Assembly: GCA_964035795.1 (NCBI GenBank)
Contig: CAXIVU010000203.1
Coordinates: forward strand, 38,616-102,615
Source of the DNA: Pterobdella sp. o SKG-2022
Lineage: Eukaryota > Annelida > Clitellata > Hirudinida > Piscicolidae
DNA length: 64,000 nt
Direction: 5' to 3'
Below the pieces are notes generated by a model that was given only the letters and a program-made list of their open reading frames with translations, did not search any database and was not told the DNA's origin. Of this stretch, positions 15,001 to 30,000 are shown one piece after another. Position 1 is the first letter of the stretch; each line of letters begins with the position of its first letter. Made by a program: the position numbers and the translations under genes.

Positions 15001-18000
15001 TGTTACAGAAATTGTAGTTGGCGTTGTTGTTTCTACAGTAGTAACTGTTGGCGTAGATGTAGACATCATTTCTGTCGTTGTTGTCATAATAACAGTTGTT
15101 GTTTGCGTTGATTTTGCAATCGTTGTCGAAACTGTTGTAGCTGTAGCCAATGAAGTTGTTGTCACAGTTATTGTAGTTGGCGTTGTTTTTTCTACAGTAG
15201 TAACTGTTGGCGTAGATGTTGACATCATTGCTGTCGTTGTTGTCATAATAACAGTTGTTTTTTGCGTTGATTTTGCAATCGTTGTCGAAACTGTTGTAGC
15301 TGTAGCCATTGAAGTTGTTGTTACATAAATTGTAGTTGGCGTTGTTGTTTCTACAGTAGTAACTGTTGGCGTAGATGTAGACATCATTTCTGTCGTTGTT
15401 GTCATAATAACAGTTGTTGTTTGCGTTGATTTTGCAATCGTTGTCGAAACTGTTGTAGCTGTAGCCAATGAAGTTGTTGTCACAGTTATTGTAGTTGGCG
15501 TTGTTTTTTCTACAGTAGTAACTGTTGGCGTAGATGTTGACATCATTTCTGTCGTTGTTGTCATAATAACAGTTGTTGTTTGCGTTGATTTTGCAATCGT
15601 TGTCGAAACTGTTGTAGCTGTAGCCATTGAAGTTGTTGTTACAGAAATTGTAGTTGGCGTTGTTGTTTCTACAGTAGTAACTGTTGGCGTAGATGTAGAC
15701 ATCATTTCTGTCGTTGTTGTCATAATAACAGTTGTTTTTTGCGTTGATTTTGCAATCGTTGTCGAAACTGTTGTAGCTGTAGCCATTGAAGTTGTTGTTA
15801 CAGAAATTGTAGTTGGCGTTGTTGTTTCTACAGTAGTAACTTTTGGCGTAGATGTAGACATCATTTCTGTCGTTGTTGTCATAATAACAGTTGTTGTTTG
15901 CGTTGATTTTGCAATCGTTGTCGAAACTGTTGTAGATGTAGCCATTGAAGTTGTTGTTACAGAAATTGTAGTTGGCGTTGTTGTTTCTACAGTAGTAACT
16001 GTTGGCGTAGATGTTGACAACATTTCTGTCGTTGTTGTCATAATAACAGTTGTTGTTTGCGTTGATTTTGCAATCGTTGTCGAAACTGTTGTAGCTGTAG
16101 CCAATGAAGTTGTTGTCACAGAAATTGTAGTTGGCGTTGTTGTTTCTACAGTAGTAACTGTTGGCGTAGATGTAGACAACATTTCTGTCGTTGTTGTCAT
16201 AATAACAGTTGTTGTTTGCGTTGATTTTGCAATCGTTGTCGAAACTGTTGTAGCTGTAGCCATTGAAGTTGTTGTTACAGAAATTGTAGTTGGCGTTGTT
16301 GTTTCTACAGTAGTAACTGTTGGCGTAGATGTAGACATCATTTCTGTCGTTGTTGTCATAATAACAGTTGTTGTTTGCGTTGATTTTGCAATCGTTGTCG
16401 AAACTGTTGTAGCTGTAGCCAATGAAGTTGTTGTCACAGTTTTTGTAGTTGGCGTTGTTTTTTCTACAGTAGTAACTGTTGGCGTAGATGTTGACATCAT
16501 TTCTGTCGTTGTTGTCATAATAACAGTTGTTGTTTGCGTTGATTTTGCAATCGTTGTCGAAACTGTTGTAGCTGTAGCCATTGAAGTTGTTGTTACAGAA
16601 ATTGTAGTTGGCGTTGTTGTTTCTACAGTAGTAACTGTTGGCGTAGATGTAGACATCATTTCTGTCGTTGTTGTCATAATAACAGTTGTTTTTTGCGTTG
16701 ATTTTGCAATCGTTGTCGAAACTGTTGTAGCTGTAGCCATTGAAGTTGTTGTTACAGAAATTGTAGTTGGCGTTGTTGTTTCTACAGTAGTAACTTTTGG
16801 CGTAGATGTAGACATCATTTCTGTCGTTGTTGTCATAATAACAGTTGTTGTTTGCGTTGATTTTGCAATCGTTTTCGAAACTGTTGTAGCTGTAGCCAAT
16901 GAAGTTGTTGTCACAGTTATTGTAGTTGGCGTTGTTGTTTCTACAGTAGTAACTGTTGGCGTAGATGTAGACAACATTTCTGTCGTTGTTGTCATAATAA
17001 CAGTTGTTGTTTGCGTTGATTTTGCAATCGTTGTCGAAACTGTTGTAGCTGTAGCCATTGAAATTGTTGTTACAGAAATTGTAGTTGGCGTTGTTGTTTC
17101 TACAGTAGTAACTGTTGGCGTAGATGTTGACATCATTTCTGTCGTTGTTGTCATAATAACAGTTGTTGTTTGCGTTGATTTTGCAATCGTTGTCGAAACT
17201 GTTGTAGCTGTAGCCATTGAAGTTGTTGTTACAGAAATTGTAGTTGGCGTTGTTGTTTCTACAGTAGTAACTGTTGGCGTAGATGTAGACAACATTTCTG
17301 TCGTTGTTGTCATAATAACAGTTGTTGTTTGCGTTGATTTTGCAATCGTTGTCGAAACTGTTGTAGCTGTAGCTAATGAAGTTGTTGTCACAGTTATTGT
17401 AGTTGGCGTTGTTGTTTCTACAGTAGTAACTGTTGGCGTAGATGTAGACAACATTTCTGTCGTTGTTGTCATAATAACAGTTGTTGTTTGCGTTGATTTT
17501 GCAATCGTTGTCGAAACTGTTGTAGCTGTAGCCAATGAAGTTGTTGTCACAGTTATTGTAGTTGGCGTTGTTGTTTCTACAGTAGTAACTGTTGGCGTAG
17601 ATGTTGACATCATTTCTGTCGTTGTTGTCATAATAACAGTTGTTGTTTGCGTTGATTTTGCAATCGTTGTCGAAACTGTTGTAGCTGTAGCCATTGAAGT
17701 TGTTGTTACAGAAATTGTAGTTGGCGTTGTTGTTTCTACAGTAGTAACTGTTGGCGTAGATGTAGACATCATTTCTGTCGTTGTTGTCATAATAACAGTT
17801 GTTTTTTGCGTTGATTTTGCAATCGTTGTCGAAACTGTTGTAGCTGTAGCCATTGAAGTTGTTGTTACAGAAATTGTAGTTGGCGTTGTTGTTTCTACAG
17901 TAGTAACTTTTGGCGTAGATGTAGACATCATTTCTGTCGTTGTTGTCATAATAACAGTTGTTGTTTGCGTTGATTTTGCAATCGTTTTCGAAACTGTTGT

Positions 18001-21000
18001 AGCTGTAGCCAATGAAGTTGTTGTCACAGTTATTGTAGTTGGCGTTGTTGTTTCTACAGTAGTAACTGTTGGCGTAGATGTAGACAACATTTCTGTCGTT
18101 GTTGTCATAATAACAGTTGTTGTTTGCGTTGATTTTGCAATCGTTGTCGAAACTGTTGTAGCTGTAGCCATTGAAATTGTTGTTACAGAAATTGTAGTTG
18201 GCGTTGTTGTTTCTACAGTAGTAACTGTTGGCGTAGATGTTGACATCATTTCTGTCGTTGTTGTCATAATAACAGTTGTTGTTTGCGTTGATTTTGCAAT
18301 CGTTGTCGAAACTGTTGTAGCTGTAGCTAATGAAGTTGTTGTCACAGTTATTGTAGTTGGCGTTGTTGTTTCTACAGTAGTAACTGTTGGCGTAGATGTA
18401 GACAACATTTCTGTCGTTGTTGTCATAATAACAGTTGTTGTTTGCGTTGATTTTGCAATCGTTGTCGAAACTGTTGTAGCTGTAGCCAATGAAGTTGTTG
18501 TCACAGTTATTGTAGTTGGCGTTGTTTTTTCTACAGTAGTAACTGTTGGCGTAGATGTTGACATCATTTCTGTCGTTGTTGTCATAATAACAGTTGTTGT
18601 TTGCGTTGATTTTGCAATCGTTGTCGAAACTGTTGTAGCTGTAGCCATTGAAGTTGTTGTTACAGAAATTGTAGTTGGCGTTGTTGTTTCTACAGTAGTA
18701 ACTGTTGGCGTAGATGTAGACATCATTTCTGTCGTTGTTGTCATAATAACAGTTGTTGTTTGCGTTGATTTTGCAATCGTTGTCGAAACTGTTGTAGCTG
18801 TAGCCAATGAAGTTGTTGTCACAGTTATTGTAGTTGGCGTTGTTTTTTCTACAGTAGTAACTGTTGGCGTAGATGTTGACATCATTTCTGTCGTTGTTGT
18901 CATAATAACAGTTGTTGTTTGCGTTGATTTTGCAATCGTTGTCGAAACTGTTGTAGCTGTAGCCATTGAAGTTGTTGTTACAGAAATTGTAGTTGGCGTT
19001 GTTGTTTCTACAGTAGTAACTGTTGGCGTAGATGTAGACATCATTTCTGTCGTTGTTGTCATAATAACAGTTGTTGTTTGCGTTGATTTTGCAATCGTTG
19101 TCGAAACTGTTGTAGCTGTAGCCATTGAAGTTGTTGTTACAGAAATTGTAGTTGGCGTTGTTGTTTCTACAGTAGTAACTGTTGGCGTAGATGTAGACAT
19201 CATTTCTGTCGTTGTTGTCATAATAACAGTTGTTTTTTGCGTTGATTTTGCAATCGTTGTCGAAACTGTTGTAGCTGTAGCCATTGAAGTTGTTGTTACA
19301 GAAATTGTAGTTGGCGTTGTTGTTTCTACAGTAGTAACTTTTGGCGTAGATGTAGACATCATTTCTGTCGTTGTTGTCATAATAACAGTTGTTGTTTGCG
19401 TTGATTTTGCAATCGTTTTCGAAACTGTTGTAGCTGTAGCCAATGAAGTTGTTGTCACAGTTATTGTAGTTGGCGTTGTTGTTTCTACAGTAGTAACTGT
19501 TGGCGTAGATGTTGACATCATTTCTGTCGTTGTTGTCATAATAACAGTTGTTGTTTGCGTTGATTTTGCAATCGTTGTCGAAACTGTTGTAGCTGTAGCC
19601 ATTGAAGTTGTTGTTACAGAAATTGTAGTTGGCGTTGTTGTTTCTACAGTAGTAACTGTTGGCGTAGATGTAGACAACATTTCTGTCGTTGTTGTCATAA
19701 TAACAGTTGTTGTTTGCGTTGATTTTGCAATCGTTGTCGAAACTGTTGTAGCTGTAGCTAATGAAGTTGTTGTCACAGTTATTGTAGTTGGCGTTGTTGT
19801 TTCTACAGTAGTAACTGTTGGCGTAGATGTAGACAACATTTCTGTCGTTGTTGTCATAATAACAGTTGTTGTTTGCGTTGATTTTGCAATCGTTGTCGAA
19901 ACTGTTGTAGCTGTAGCCAATGAAGTTGTTGTCACAGTTATTGTAGTTGGCGTTGTTGTTTCTACAGTAGTAACTGTTGGCGTAGATGTTGACATCATTT
20001 CTGTCGTTGTTGTCATAATAACAGTTGTTGTTTGCGTTGATTTTGCAATCGTTGTCGAAACTGTTGTAGCTGTAGCCATTGAAGTTGTTGTTACAGAAAT
20101 TGTAGTTGGCGTTGTTGTTTCTACAGTAGTAACTGTTGGCGTAGATGTAGACATCATTTCTGTCGTTGTTGTCATAATAACAGTTGTTTTTTGCGTTGAT
20201 TTTGCAATCGTTGTCGAAACTGTTGTAGCTGTAGCCATTGAAGTTGTTGTTACAGAAATTGTAGTTGGCGTTGTTGTTTCTACAGTAGTAACTTTTGGCG
20301 TAGATGTAGACATCATTTCTGTCGTTGTTGTCATAATAACAGTTGTTGTTTGCGTTGATTTTGCAATCGTTTTCGAAACTGTTGTAGCTGTAGCCAATGA
20401 AGTTGTTGTCACAGTTATTGTAGTTGGCGTTGTTGTTTCTACAGTAGTAACTGTTGGCGTAGATGTAGACAACATTTCTGTCGTTGTTGTCATAATAACA
20501 GTTGTTGTTTGCGTTGATTTTGCAATCGTTGTCGAAACTGTTGTAGCTGTAGCCATTGAAATTGTTGTTACAGAAATTGTAGTTGGCGTTGTTGTTTCTA
20601 CAGTAGTAACTGTTGGCGTAGATGTTGACATCATTTCTGTCGTTGTTGTCATAATAACAGTTGTTGTTTGCGTTGATTTTGCAATCGTTGTCGAAACTGT
20701 TGTAGCTGTAGCTAATGAAGTTGTTGTCACAGTTATTGTAGTTGGCGTTGTTGTTTCTACAGTAGTAACTGTTGGCGTAGATGTAGACAACATTTCTGTC
20801 GTTGTTGTCATAATAACAGTTGTTGTTTGCGTTGATTTTGCAATCGTTGTCGAAACTGTTGTAGCTGTAGCCAATGAAGTTGTTGTCACAGTTATTGTAG
20901 TTGGCGTTGTTTTTTCTACAGTAGTAACTGTTGGCGTAGATGTTGACATCATTTCTGTCGTTGTTGTCATAATAACAGTTGTTGTTTGCGTTGATTTTGC

Positions 21001-24000
21001 AATCGTTGTCGAAACTGTTGTAGCTGTAGCCATTGAAGTTGTTGTTACAGAAATTGTAGTTGGCGTTGTTGTTTCTACAGTAGTAACTGTTGGCGTAGAT
21101 GTAGACATCATTTCTGTCGTTGTTGTCATAATAACAGTTGTTGTTTGCGTTGATTTTGCAATCGTTGTCGAAACTGTTGTAGCTGTAGCCAATGAAGTTG
21201 TTGTCACAGTTATTGTAGTTGGCGTTGTTTTTTCTACAGTAGTAACTGTTGGCGTAGATGTTGACATCATTTCTGTCGTTGTTGTCATAATAACAGTTGT
21301 TGTTTGCGTTGATTTTGCAATCGTTGTCGAAACTGTTGTAGCTGTAGCCATTGAAGTTGTTGTTACAGAAATTGTAGTTGGCGTTGTTGTTTCTACAGTA
21401 GTAACTGTTGGCGTAGATGTAGACATCATTTCTGTCGTTGTTGTCATAATAACAGTTGTTGTTTGCGTTGATTTTGCAATCGTTGTCGAAACTGTTGTAG
21501 CTGTAGCCATTGAAGTTGTTGTTACAGAAATTGTAGTTGGCGTTGTTGTTTCTACAGTAGTAACTGTTGGCGTAGATGTAGACAACATTTCTGTCGTTGT
21601 TGTCATAATAACAGTTGTTGTTTGCGTTGATTTTGCAATCGTTGTCGAAACTGTTGTAGCTGTAGGTAATGAAGTTGTTGTCACAGTTATTGTAGTTGGC
21701 GTTGTTTTTTCTACAGTAGTAACTGTTGGCGTAGATGTTGACATCATTTCTGTCGTTGTTGTCATAATAACAGTTGTTGTTTGCGTTGATTTTGCAATCG
21801 TTGTCGAAACTGTTGTAGCTGTAGCCATTGAAATTGTTGTTACAGAAATTGTAGTTGGCGTTGTTGTTTCTACAGTAGTAACTGTTGGCGTAGATGTTGA
21901 CATCATTTCTGTCGTTGTTGTCATAATAACAGTTGTTGTTTGCGTTGATTTTGCAATCGTTGTCGAAACTGTTGTAGCTGTAGCCAATGAAGTTGTTGTC
22001 ACAGTTATTGTAGTTGGCGTTGTTTTTTCTACAGTAGTAACTGTTGGCGTAGATGTAGACAACATTTCTGTCGTTGTGGTCATAATAACAGTTGTTGTTT
22101 GCGTTGATTTTGCAATCGTTGTCGAAACTGTTGTAGCTGTAGCCAATGAAGTTGTTGTCACAGAAATTGTAGTTGGCGTTGTTGTTTTTAGAGTAGTAAC
22201 TGTTGGCGTAGATGTAGACAACATTTCTGTCGTTGTTGTCATAATAACAGTTGTTGTTTGCGTTGATTTTGCAATCGTTGTCGAAACTGTTGTAGCTGTA
22301 GCCATTGAAGTTGTTGTTACAGATATTGTAGTTGGCGTTGTTGTTTCTACAGTAGTAACTGTTGGCGTAGATGTAGACATCATTTCTGTCGTTGTTGTCA
22401 TAATAACAGTTGTTGTTTGCGTTGATTTTGCAATCGTTGTCGAAACTGTTGTAGCTGTAGCCATTGAAATTGTTGTTACAGAAATTGTAGTTGGCGTTGT
22501 TGTTTCTACAGTAGTAACTGTTGGCGTAGATGTTGACATCATTTCTGTCGTTGTTGTCATAATAACAGTTGTTGTTTGCGTTGATTTTGCAATCGTTGTC
22601 GAAACTGTTGTAGCTGTAGCCATTGAAGTTGTTGTTACAGAAATTGTAAAAGGCGTTGTTGTTTCTACAGTAGTAACTGTTGGCGTAGATGTAGACAACA
22701 TTTCTGTCGTTGTTGTCATAATAACAGTTGTTGTTTGCGTTGATTTTGCAATCGTTGTCGAAACTGTTGTAGCTGTAGCCATTGAAGTTGTTGTTACAGA
22801 AATTGTAGTTGGCGTTGTTGTTTCTACAGTAGTAACTGTTGGCGTAGATGTAGACAACATTTCTGTCGTTGTTGTCATAATAACAGTTGTTGTTTGCGTT
22901 GATTTTGCAATCGTTGTCGAAACTGTTGTAGCTGTAGCTAATGAAGTTGTTGTCACAGTTATTGTAGTTGGCGTTGTTGTTTCTACAGTAGTAACTGTTG
23001 GCGTAGATGTAGACAACATTTCTGTCGTTGTTGTCATAATAACAGTTGTTGTTTGCGTTGATTTTGCAATCGTTGTCGAAACTGTTGTAGCTGTAGCCAA
23101 TGAAGTTGTTGTCACAGTTATTGTAGTTGGCGTTGTTGTTTCTACAGTAGTAACTGTTGGCGTAGATGTTGACATCATTTCTGTCGTTGTTGTCATAATA
23201 ACAGTTGTTGTTTGCGTTGATTTTGCAATCGTTGTCGAAACTGTTGTAGCTGTAGCCATTGAAGTTGTTGTTACAGAAATTGTAGTTGGCGTTGTTGTTT
23301 CTACAGTAGTAACTGTTGGCGTAGATGTAGACATCATTTCTGTCGTTGTTGTCATAATAACAGTTGTTTTTTGCGTTGATTTTGCAATCGTTGTCGAAAC
23401 TGTTGTAGCTGTAGCCATTGAAGTTGTTGTTACAGAAATTGTAGTTGGCGTTGTTGTTTCTACAGTAGTAACTTTTGGCGTAGATGTAGACATCATTTCT
23501 GTCGTTGTTGTCATAATAACAGTTGTTGTTTGCGTTGATTTTGCAATCGTTTTCGAAACTGTTGTAGCTGTAGCCAATGAAGTTGTTGTCACAGTTATTG
23601 TAGTTGGCGTTGTTGTTTCTACAGTAGTAACTGTTGGCGTAGATGTAGACAACATTTCTGTCGTTGTTGTCATAATAACAGTTGTTGTTTGCGTTGATTT
23701 TGCAATCGTTGTCGAAACTGTTGTAGCTGTAGCCATTGAAATTGTTGTTACAGAAATTGTAGTTGGCGTTGTTGTTTCTACAGTAGTAACTGTTGGCGTA
23801 GATGTTGACATCATTTCTGTCGTTGTTGTCATAATAACAGTTGTTGTTTGCGTTGATTTTGCAATCGTTGTCGAAACTGTTGTAGCTGTAGCTAATGAAG
23901 TTGTTGTCACAGTTATTGTAGTTGGCGTTGTTGTTTCTACAGTAGTAACTGTTGGCGTAGATGTAGACAACATTTCTGTCGTTGTTGTCATAATAACAGT

Positions 24001-27000
24001 TGTTGTTTGCGTTGATTTTGCAATCGTTGTCGAAACTGTTGTAGCTGTAGCCATTGAAGTTGTTGTTACAGAAATTGTAGTTGGCGTTGTTGTTTCTACA
24101 GTAGTAACTGTTGGCGTAGATGTAGACAACATTTCTGTCGTTGTTGTCATAATAACAGTTGTTGTTTGCGTTGATTTTGCAATCGTTGTCGAAACTGTTG
24201 TAGCTGTAGCTAATGAAGTTGTTGTCACAGTTATTGTAGTTGGCGTTGTTGTTTCTACAGTAGTAACTGTTGGCGTAGATGTAGACAACATTTCTGTCGT
24301 TGTTGTCATAATAACAGTTGTTGTTTGCGTTGATTTTGCAATCGTTGTCGAAACTGTTGTAGCTGTAGCCAATGAAGTTGTTGTCACAGTTATTGTAGTT
24401 GGCGTTGTTGTTTCTACAGTAGTAACTGTTGGCGTAGATGTTGACATCATTTCTGTCGTTGTTGTCATAATAACAGTTGTTGTTTGCGTTGATTTTGCAA
24501 TCGTTGTCGAAACTGTTGTAGCTGTAGCCATTGAAGTTGTTGTTACAGAAATTGTAGTTGGCGTTGTTGTTTCTACAGTAGTAACTGTTGGCGTAGATGT
24601 AGACATCATTTCTGTCGTTGTTGTCATAATAACAGTTGTTTTTTGCGTTGATTTTGCAATCGTTGTCGAAACTGTTGTAGCTGTAGCCATTGAAGTTGTT
24701 GTTACAGAAATTGTAGTTGGCGTTGTTGTTTCTACAGTAGTAACTTTTGGCGTAGATGTAGACATCATTTCTGTCGTTGTTGTCATAATAACAGTTGTTG
24801 TTTGCGTTGATTTTGCAATCGTTTTCGAAACTGTTGTAGCTGTAGCCAATGAAGTTGTTGTCACAGTTATTGTAGTTGGCGTTGTTGTTTCTACAGTAGT
24901 AACTGTTGGCGTAGATGTAGACAACATTTCTGTCGTTGTTGTCATAATAACAGTTGTTGTTTGCGTTGATTTTGCAATCGTTGTCGAAACTGTTGTAGCT
25001 GTAGCCAATGAAGTTGTTGTCACAGTTATTGTAGTTGGCGTTGTTTTTTCTACAGTAGTAACTGTTGGCGTAGATGTAGACAACATTTCTGTCGTTGTGG
25101 TCATAATAACAGTTGTTGTTTGCGTTGATTTTGCAATCGTTGTCGAAACTGTTGTAGCTGTAGCCAATGAAGTTGTTGTCACAGAAATTGTAGTTGGCGT
25201 TGTTGTTTCTACAGTAGTAACTGTTGGCGTAGATGTAGACAACATTTCTGTCGTTGTTGTCATAATAACAGTTGTTGTTTGCGTTGATTTTGCAATCGTT
25301 GTCGAAACTGTTGTAGCTGTAGCCAATGAAGTTGTTGTCACAGAAATTGTAGTTGGCGTTGTTGTTTTTAGAGTAGTAACTGTTGGCGTAGATGTAGACA
25401 ACATTTCTGTCGTTGTTGTCATAATAACAGTTGTTGTTTGCGTTGATTTTGCAATCGTTGTCGAAACTGTTGTAGCTGTAGCCATTGAAGTTGTTGTTAC
25501 AGATATTGTAGTTGGCGTTGTTGTTTCTACAGTAGTAACTGTTGGCGTAGATGTAGACATCATTTCTGTCGTTGTTGTCATAATAACAGTTGTTGTTTGC
25601 GTTGATTTTGCAATCGTTGTCGAAACTGTTGTAGCTGTAGCCATTGAAATTGTTGTTACAGAAATTGTAGTTGGCGTTGTTGTTTCTACAGTAGTAACTG
25701 TTGGCGTAGATGTTGACATCATTTCTGTCGTTGTTGTCATAATAACAGTTGTTGTTTGCGTTGATTTTGCAATCGTTGTCGAAACTGTTGTAGCTGTAGC
25801 CATTGAAGTTGTTGTTACAGAAATTGTAAAAGGCGTTGTTGTTTCTACAGTAGTAACTGTTGGCGTAGATGTAGACAACATTTCTGTCGTTGTTGTCATA
25901 ATAACAGTTGTTGTTTGCGTTGATTTTGCAATCGTTGTCGAAACTGTTGTAGCTGTAGCTAATGAAGTTGTTGTCACAGTTATTGTAGTTGGCGTTGTTT
26001 TTTCTACAGTAGTAACTGTTGGCGTAGATGTTGACATCATTTCTGTCGTTGTTGTCATAATAACAGTTGTTGTTTGCGTTGATTTTGCAATCGTTGTCGA
26101 AACTGTTGTAGCTGTAGCCAATGAAGTTGTTGTCACAGTTATTGTAGTTGGCGTTGTTTTTTCTACAGTAGTAACTGTTGGCGTAGATGTAGACAACATT
26201 TCTGTCGTTGTTGTCATAATAACAGTTGTTGTTTGCGTTGATTTTGCAATCGTTGTCGAAACTGTTGTAGCTGTAACCAATGAAGTTGTTGTCACAGAAA
26301 TTGTAGTTGGCGTTGTTGTTTCTACAGTAGTAACTGTTGGCGTAGATGTAGACATCATTTCTGTCGTTGTTGTCATAATAACAGTTGTTTTTTGCGTTGA
26401 TTTTGCAATCGTTGTCGAAACTGTTGTAGCTGTAGCCATTGAAGTTGTTGTTACAGAAATTGTAGTTGGCGTTGTTGTTTCTACAGTAGTAACTGTTGGC
26501 GTAGATGTTGACATCATTTCTGTCGTTGTTGTCATAATAACAGTTGTTGTTTGCGTTGATTTTGCAATCGTTGTCGAAACTGTTGTAGCTGTAGCCAATG
26601 AAGTTGTTGTCACAGTTATTGTAGTTGGCGTTGTTTTTTCTACAGTAGTAACTGTTGGCGTAGATGTAGACAACATTTCTGTCGTTGTTGTCATAATAAC
26701 AGTTGTTGTTTGCGTTGATTTTGCAATCGTTGTCGAAACTGTTGTAGCTGTAGCCAATGAAGTTGTTGTCACAGAAATTGTAGTTGGCGTTGTTGTTTCT
26801 ACAGTAGTAACTGTTGGCGTAGATGTAGACATCATTTCTGTCGTTGTTGTCATAATAACAGTTGTTTTTTGCGTTGATTTTGCAATCGTTGTCGAAACTG
26901 TTGTAGCTGTAGCCATTGAAGTTGTTGTTACAGAAATTGTAGTTGGCGTTGTTGTTTCTACAGTAGTAACTGTTGGCGTAGATGTTGACATCATTTCTGT

Positions 27001-30000
27001 CGTTGTTGTCATAATAACAGTTGTTGTTTGCGTTGATTTTGCAATCGTTGTCGAAACTGTTGTAGCTGTAGCCAATGAAGTTGTTGTCACAGTTATTGTA
27101 GTTGGCGTTGTTTTTTCTACAGTAGTAACTGTTGGCGTAGATGTAGACAACATTTCTGTCGTTGTTGTCATAATAACAGTTGTTGTTTGCGTTGATTTTG
27201 CAATCGTTGTCGAAACTGTTGTAGCTGTAGCCAATGAAGTTGTTGTCACAGAAATTGTAGTTGGCGTTGTTGTTTCTACAGTAGTAACTGTTGGCGTAGA
27301 TGTAGACATCATTTCTGTCGTTGTTGTCATAATAACAGTTGTTTTTTGCGTTGATTTTGCAATCGTTGTCGAAACTGTTGTAGCTGTAGCCATTGAAGTT
27401 GTTGTTACAGAAATTGTAGTTGGCGTTGTTGTTTCTACAGTAGTAACTGTTGGCGTAGATGTTGACATCATTTCTGTCGTTGTTGTCATAATAACAGTTG
27501 TTGTTTGCGTTGATTTTGCAATCGTTGTCGAAACTGTTGTAGCTGTAGCCAATGAAGTTGTTGTCACAGTTATTGTAGTTGGCGTTGTTTTTTCTACAGT
27601 AGTAACTGTTGGCGTAGATGTAGACAACATTTCTGTCGTTGTTGTCATAATAACAGTTGTTGTTTGCGTTGATTTTGCAATCGTTGTCGAAACTGTTGTA
27701 GCTGTAGCCAATGAAGTTGTTGTCACAGTTATTGTAGTTGGCGTTGTTTTTTCTACAGTAGTAACTGTTGGCGTAGATGTTGACATCATTTCTGTCGTTG
27801 TTGTCATAATAACAGCTGTTGTTTGCGTTGATTTTGCAATCGTTGTCGAAACTGTTGTAGCTGTAGCCATTGAAGTTGTTGTTACAGATATTGTAGTTGG
27901 CGTTGTTTTTTCTACAGTAGTAACTGTTGGCGTAGATGTTGACATCATTTCTGTCGTTGTTGTCATAATAACAGCTGTTGTTTGCGTTGATTTTGCAATC
28001 GTTGTCGAAACTGTTGTAGCTGTAGCCATTGAAGTTGTTGTTACAGATATTGTAGTTGGCGTTGTTTTTTCTACAGTAGTAACTGTTGGCGTAGATGTAG
28101 ACAACATTTCTGTCGTTGTGGTCATAATAACAGTTGTTGTTTGCGTTGATTTTGCAATCGTTGTCGAAACTGTTGTAGCTGTAGCCAATGAAGTTGTTGT
28201 CACAGAAATTGTAGTTGGCGTTGTTGTTTCTACAGTAGTAACTGTTGGCGTAGATGTAGACAACATTTCTGTCGTTGTTGTCATAATAACAGTTGTTGTT
28301 TGCGTTGATTTTGCAATCGTTGTCGAAACTGTTGTAGCTGTAGCCAATGAAGTTGTTGTTACAGAAATTGTAAAAGGCGTTGTTGTTTCTACAGTAGTAA
28401 CTGTTGGCGTAGATGTTGACATCATTTCTGTCGTTGTTGTCATAATAACAGTTGTTGTTTGCGTTGATTTTGCAATCGTTGTCGAAACTGTTGTAGCTGT
28501 AGCCAATGAAGTTGTTGTCACAGTTATTGTAGTTGGCGTTGTTTTTTCTACAGTAGTAACTGTTGGCGTAGATGTAGACAACATTTCTGTCGTTGTTGTC
28601 ATAATAACAGTTGTTGTTTGCGTTGATTTTGCAATCGTTGTCGAAACTGTTGTAGCTGTAGCCAATGAAGTTGTTGTCACAGAAATTGTAGTTGGCGTTG
28701 TTGTTTCTACAGTAGTAACTGTTGGCGTAGATGTAGACAACATTTCTGTCGTTGTTGTCATAATAACAGTTGTTGTTTGCGTTGATTTTGCAATCGTTGT
28801 CGAAACTGTTGTAGCTGTAGCCAATGAAGTTGTTGTCACAGTTATTGTAGTTGGCGTTGTTTTTTCTACAGTAGTAACTGTTGGCGTAGATGTTGACATC
28901 ATTTCTGTCGTTGTTGTCATAATAACAGCTGTTGTTTGCGTTGATTTTGCAATCGTTGTCGAAACTGTTGTAGCTGTAGCCATTGAAGTTGTTGTTACAG
29001 ATATTGTAGTTGGCGTTGTTGTTTCTACAGTAGTAACTGTTGGCGTAGATGTAGACATCATTTCTGTCGTTGTTGTCATAATAACAGTTGTTGTTTGCGT
29101 TGATTTTGCAATCGTTGTCGAAACTGTTGTAGCTGTAGCCATTGAAATTGTTGTTACAGAAATTGTAGTTGGCGTTGTTGTTTCTACAGTAGTAACTGTT
29201 GGCGTAGATGTTGACATCATTTCTGTCGTTGTTGTCATAATAACAGTTGTTGTTTGCGTTGATTTTGCAATCGTTGTCGAAACTGTTGTAGCTGTAGCCA
29301 TTGAAGTTGTTGTTACAGAAATTGTAGTTGGCGTTGTTGTTTCTACAGTAGTAACTGTTGGCGTAGATGTAGACAACATTTCTGTCGTTGTTGTCATAAT
29401 AACAGTTGTTGTTTGCGTTGATTTTGCAATCGTTGTCGAAACTGTTGTAGCTGTAGCTAATGAAGTTGTTGTCACAGTTATTGTAGTTGGCGTTGTTTTT
29501 TCTACAGTAGTAACTGTTGGCGTAGATGTTGACATCATTTCTGTCGTTGTTGTCATAATAACAGTTGTTGTTTGCGTTGATTTTGCAATCGTTGTCGAAA
29601 CTGTTGTAGCTGTAGCCAATGAAGTTGTTGTCACAGTTATTGTAGTTGGCGTTGTTGTTTTTAGAGTAGTAACTGTTGGCGTAGATGTAGACAACATTTC
29701 TGTCGTTGTTGTCATAATAACAGTTGTTGTTTGCGTTGATTTTGCAATCGTTGTCGAAACTGTTGTAGCTGTAGCCAATGAAGTTGTTGTCACAGAAATT
29801 GTAGTTGGCGTTGTTGTTTCTACAGTAGTAACTGTTGGCGTAGATGTAGACAACATTTCTGTCGTTGTTGTCATAATAACAGTTGTTGTTTGCGTTGATT
29901 TTGCAATCGTTGTCGAAACTGTTGTAGCTGTAGCCAATGAAGTTGTTGTCACAGTTATTGTAGTTGGCGTTGTTGTTTCTACAGTAGTAACTGTTGGCGT

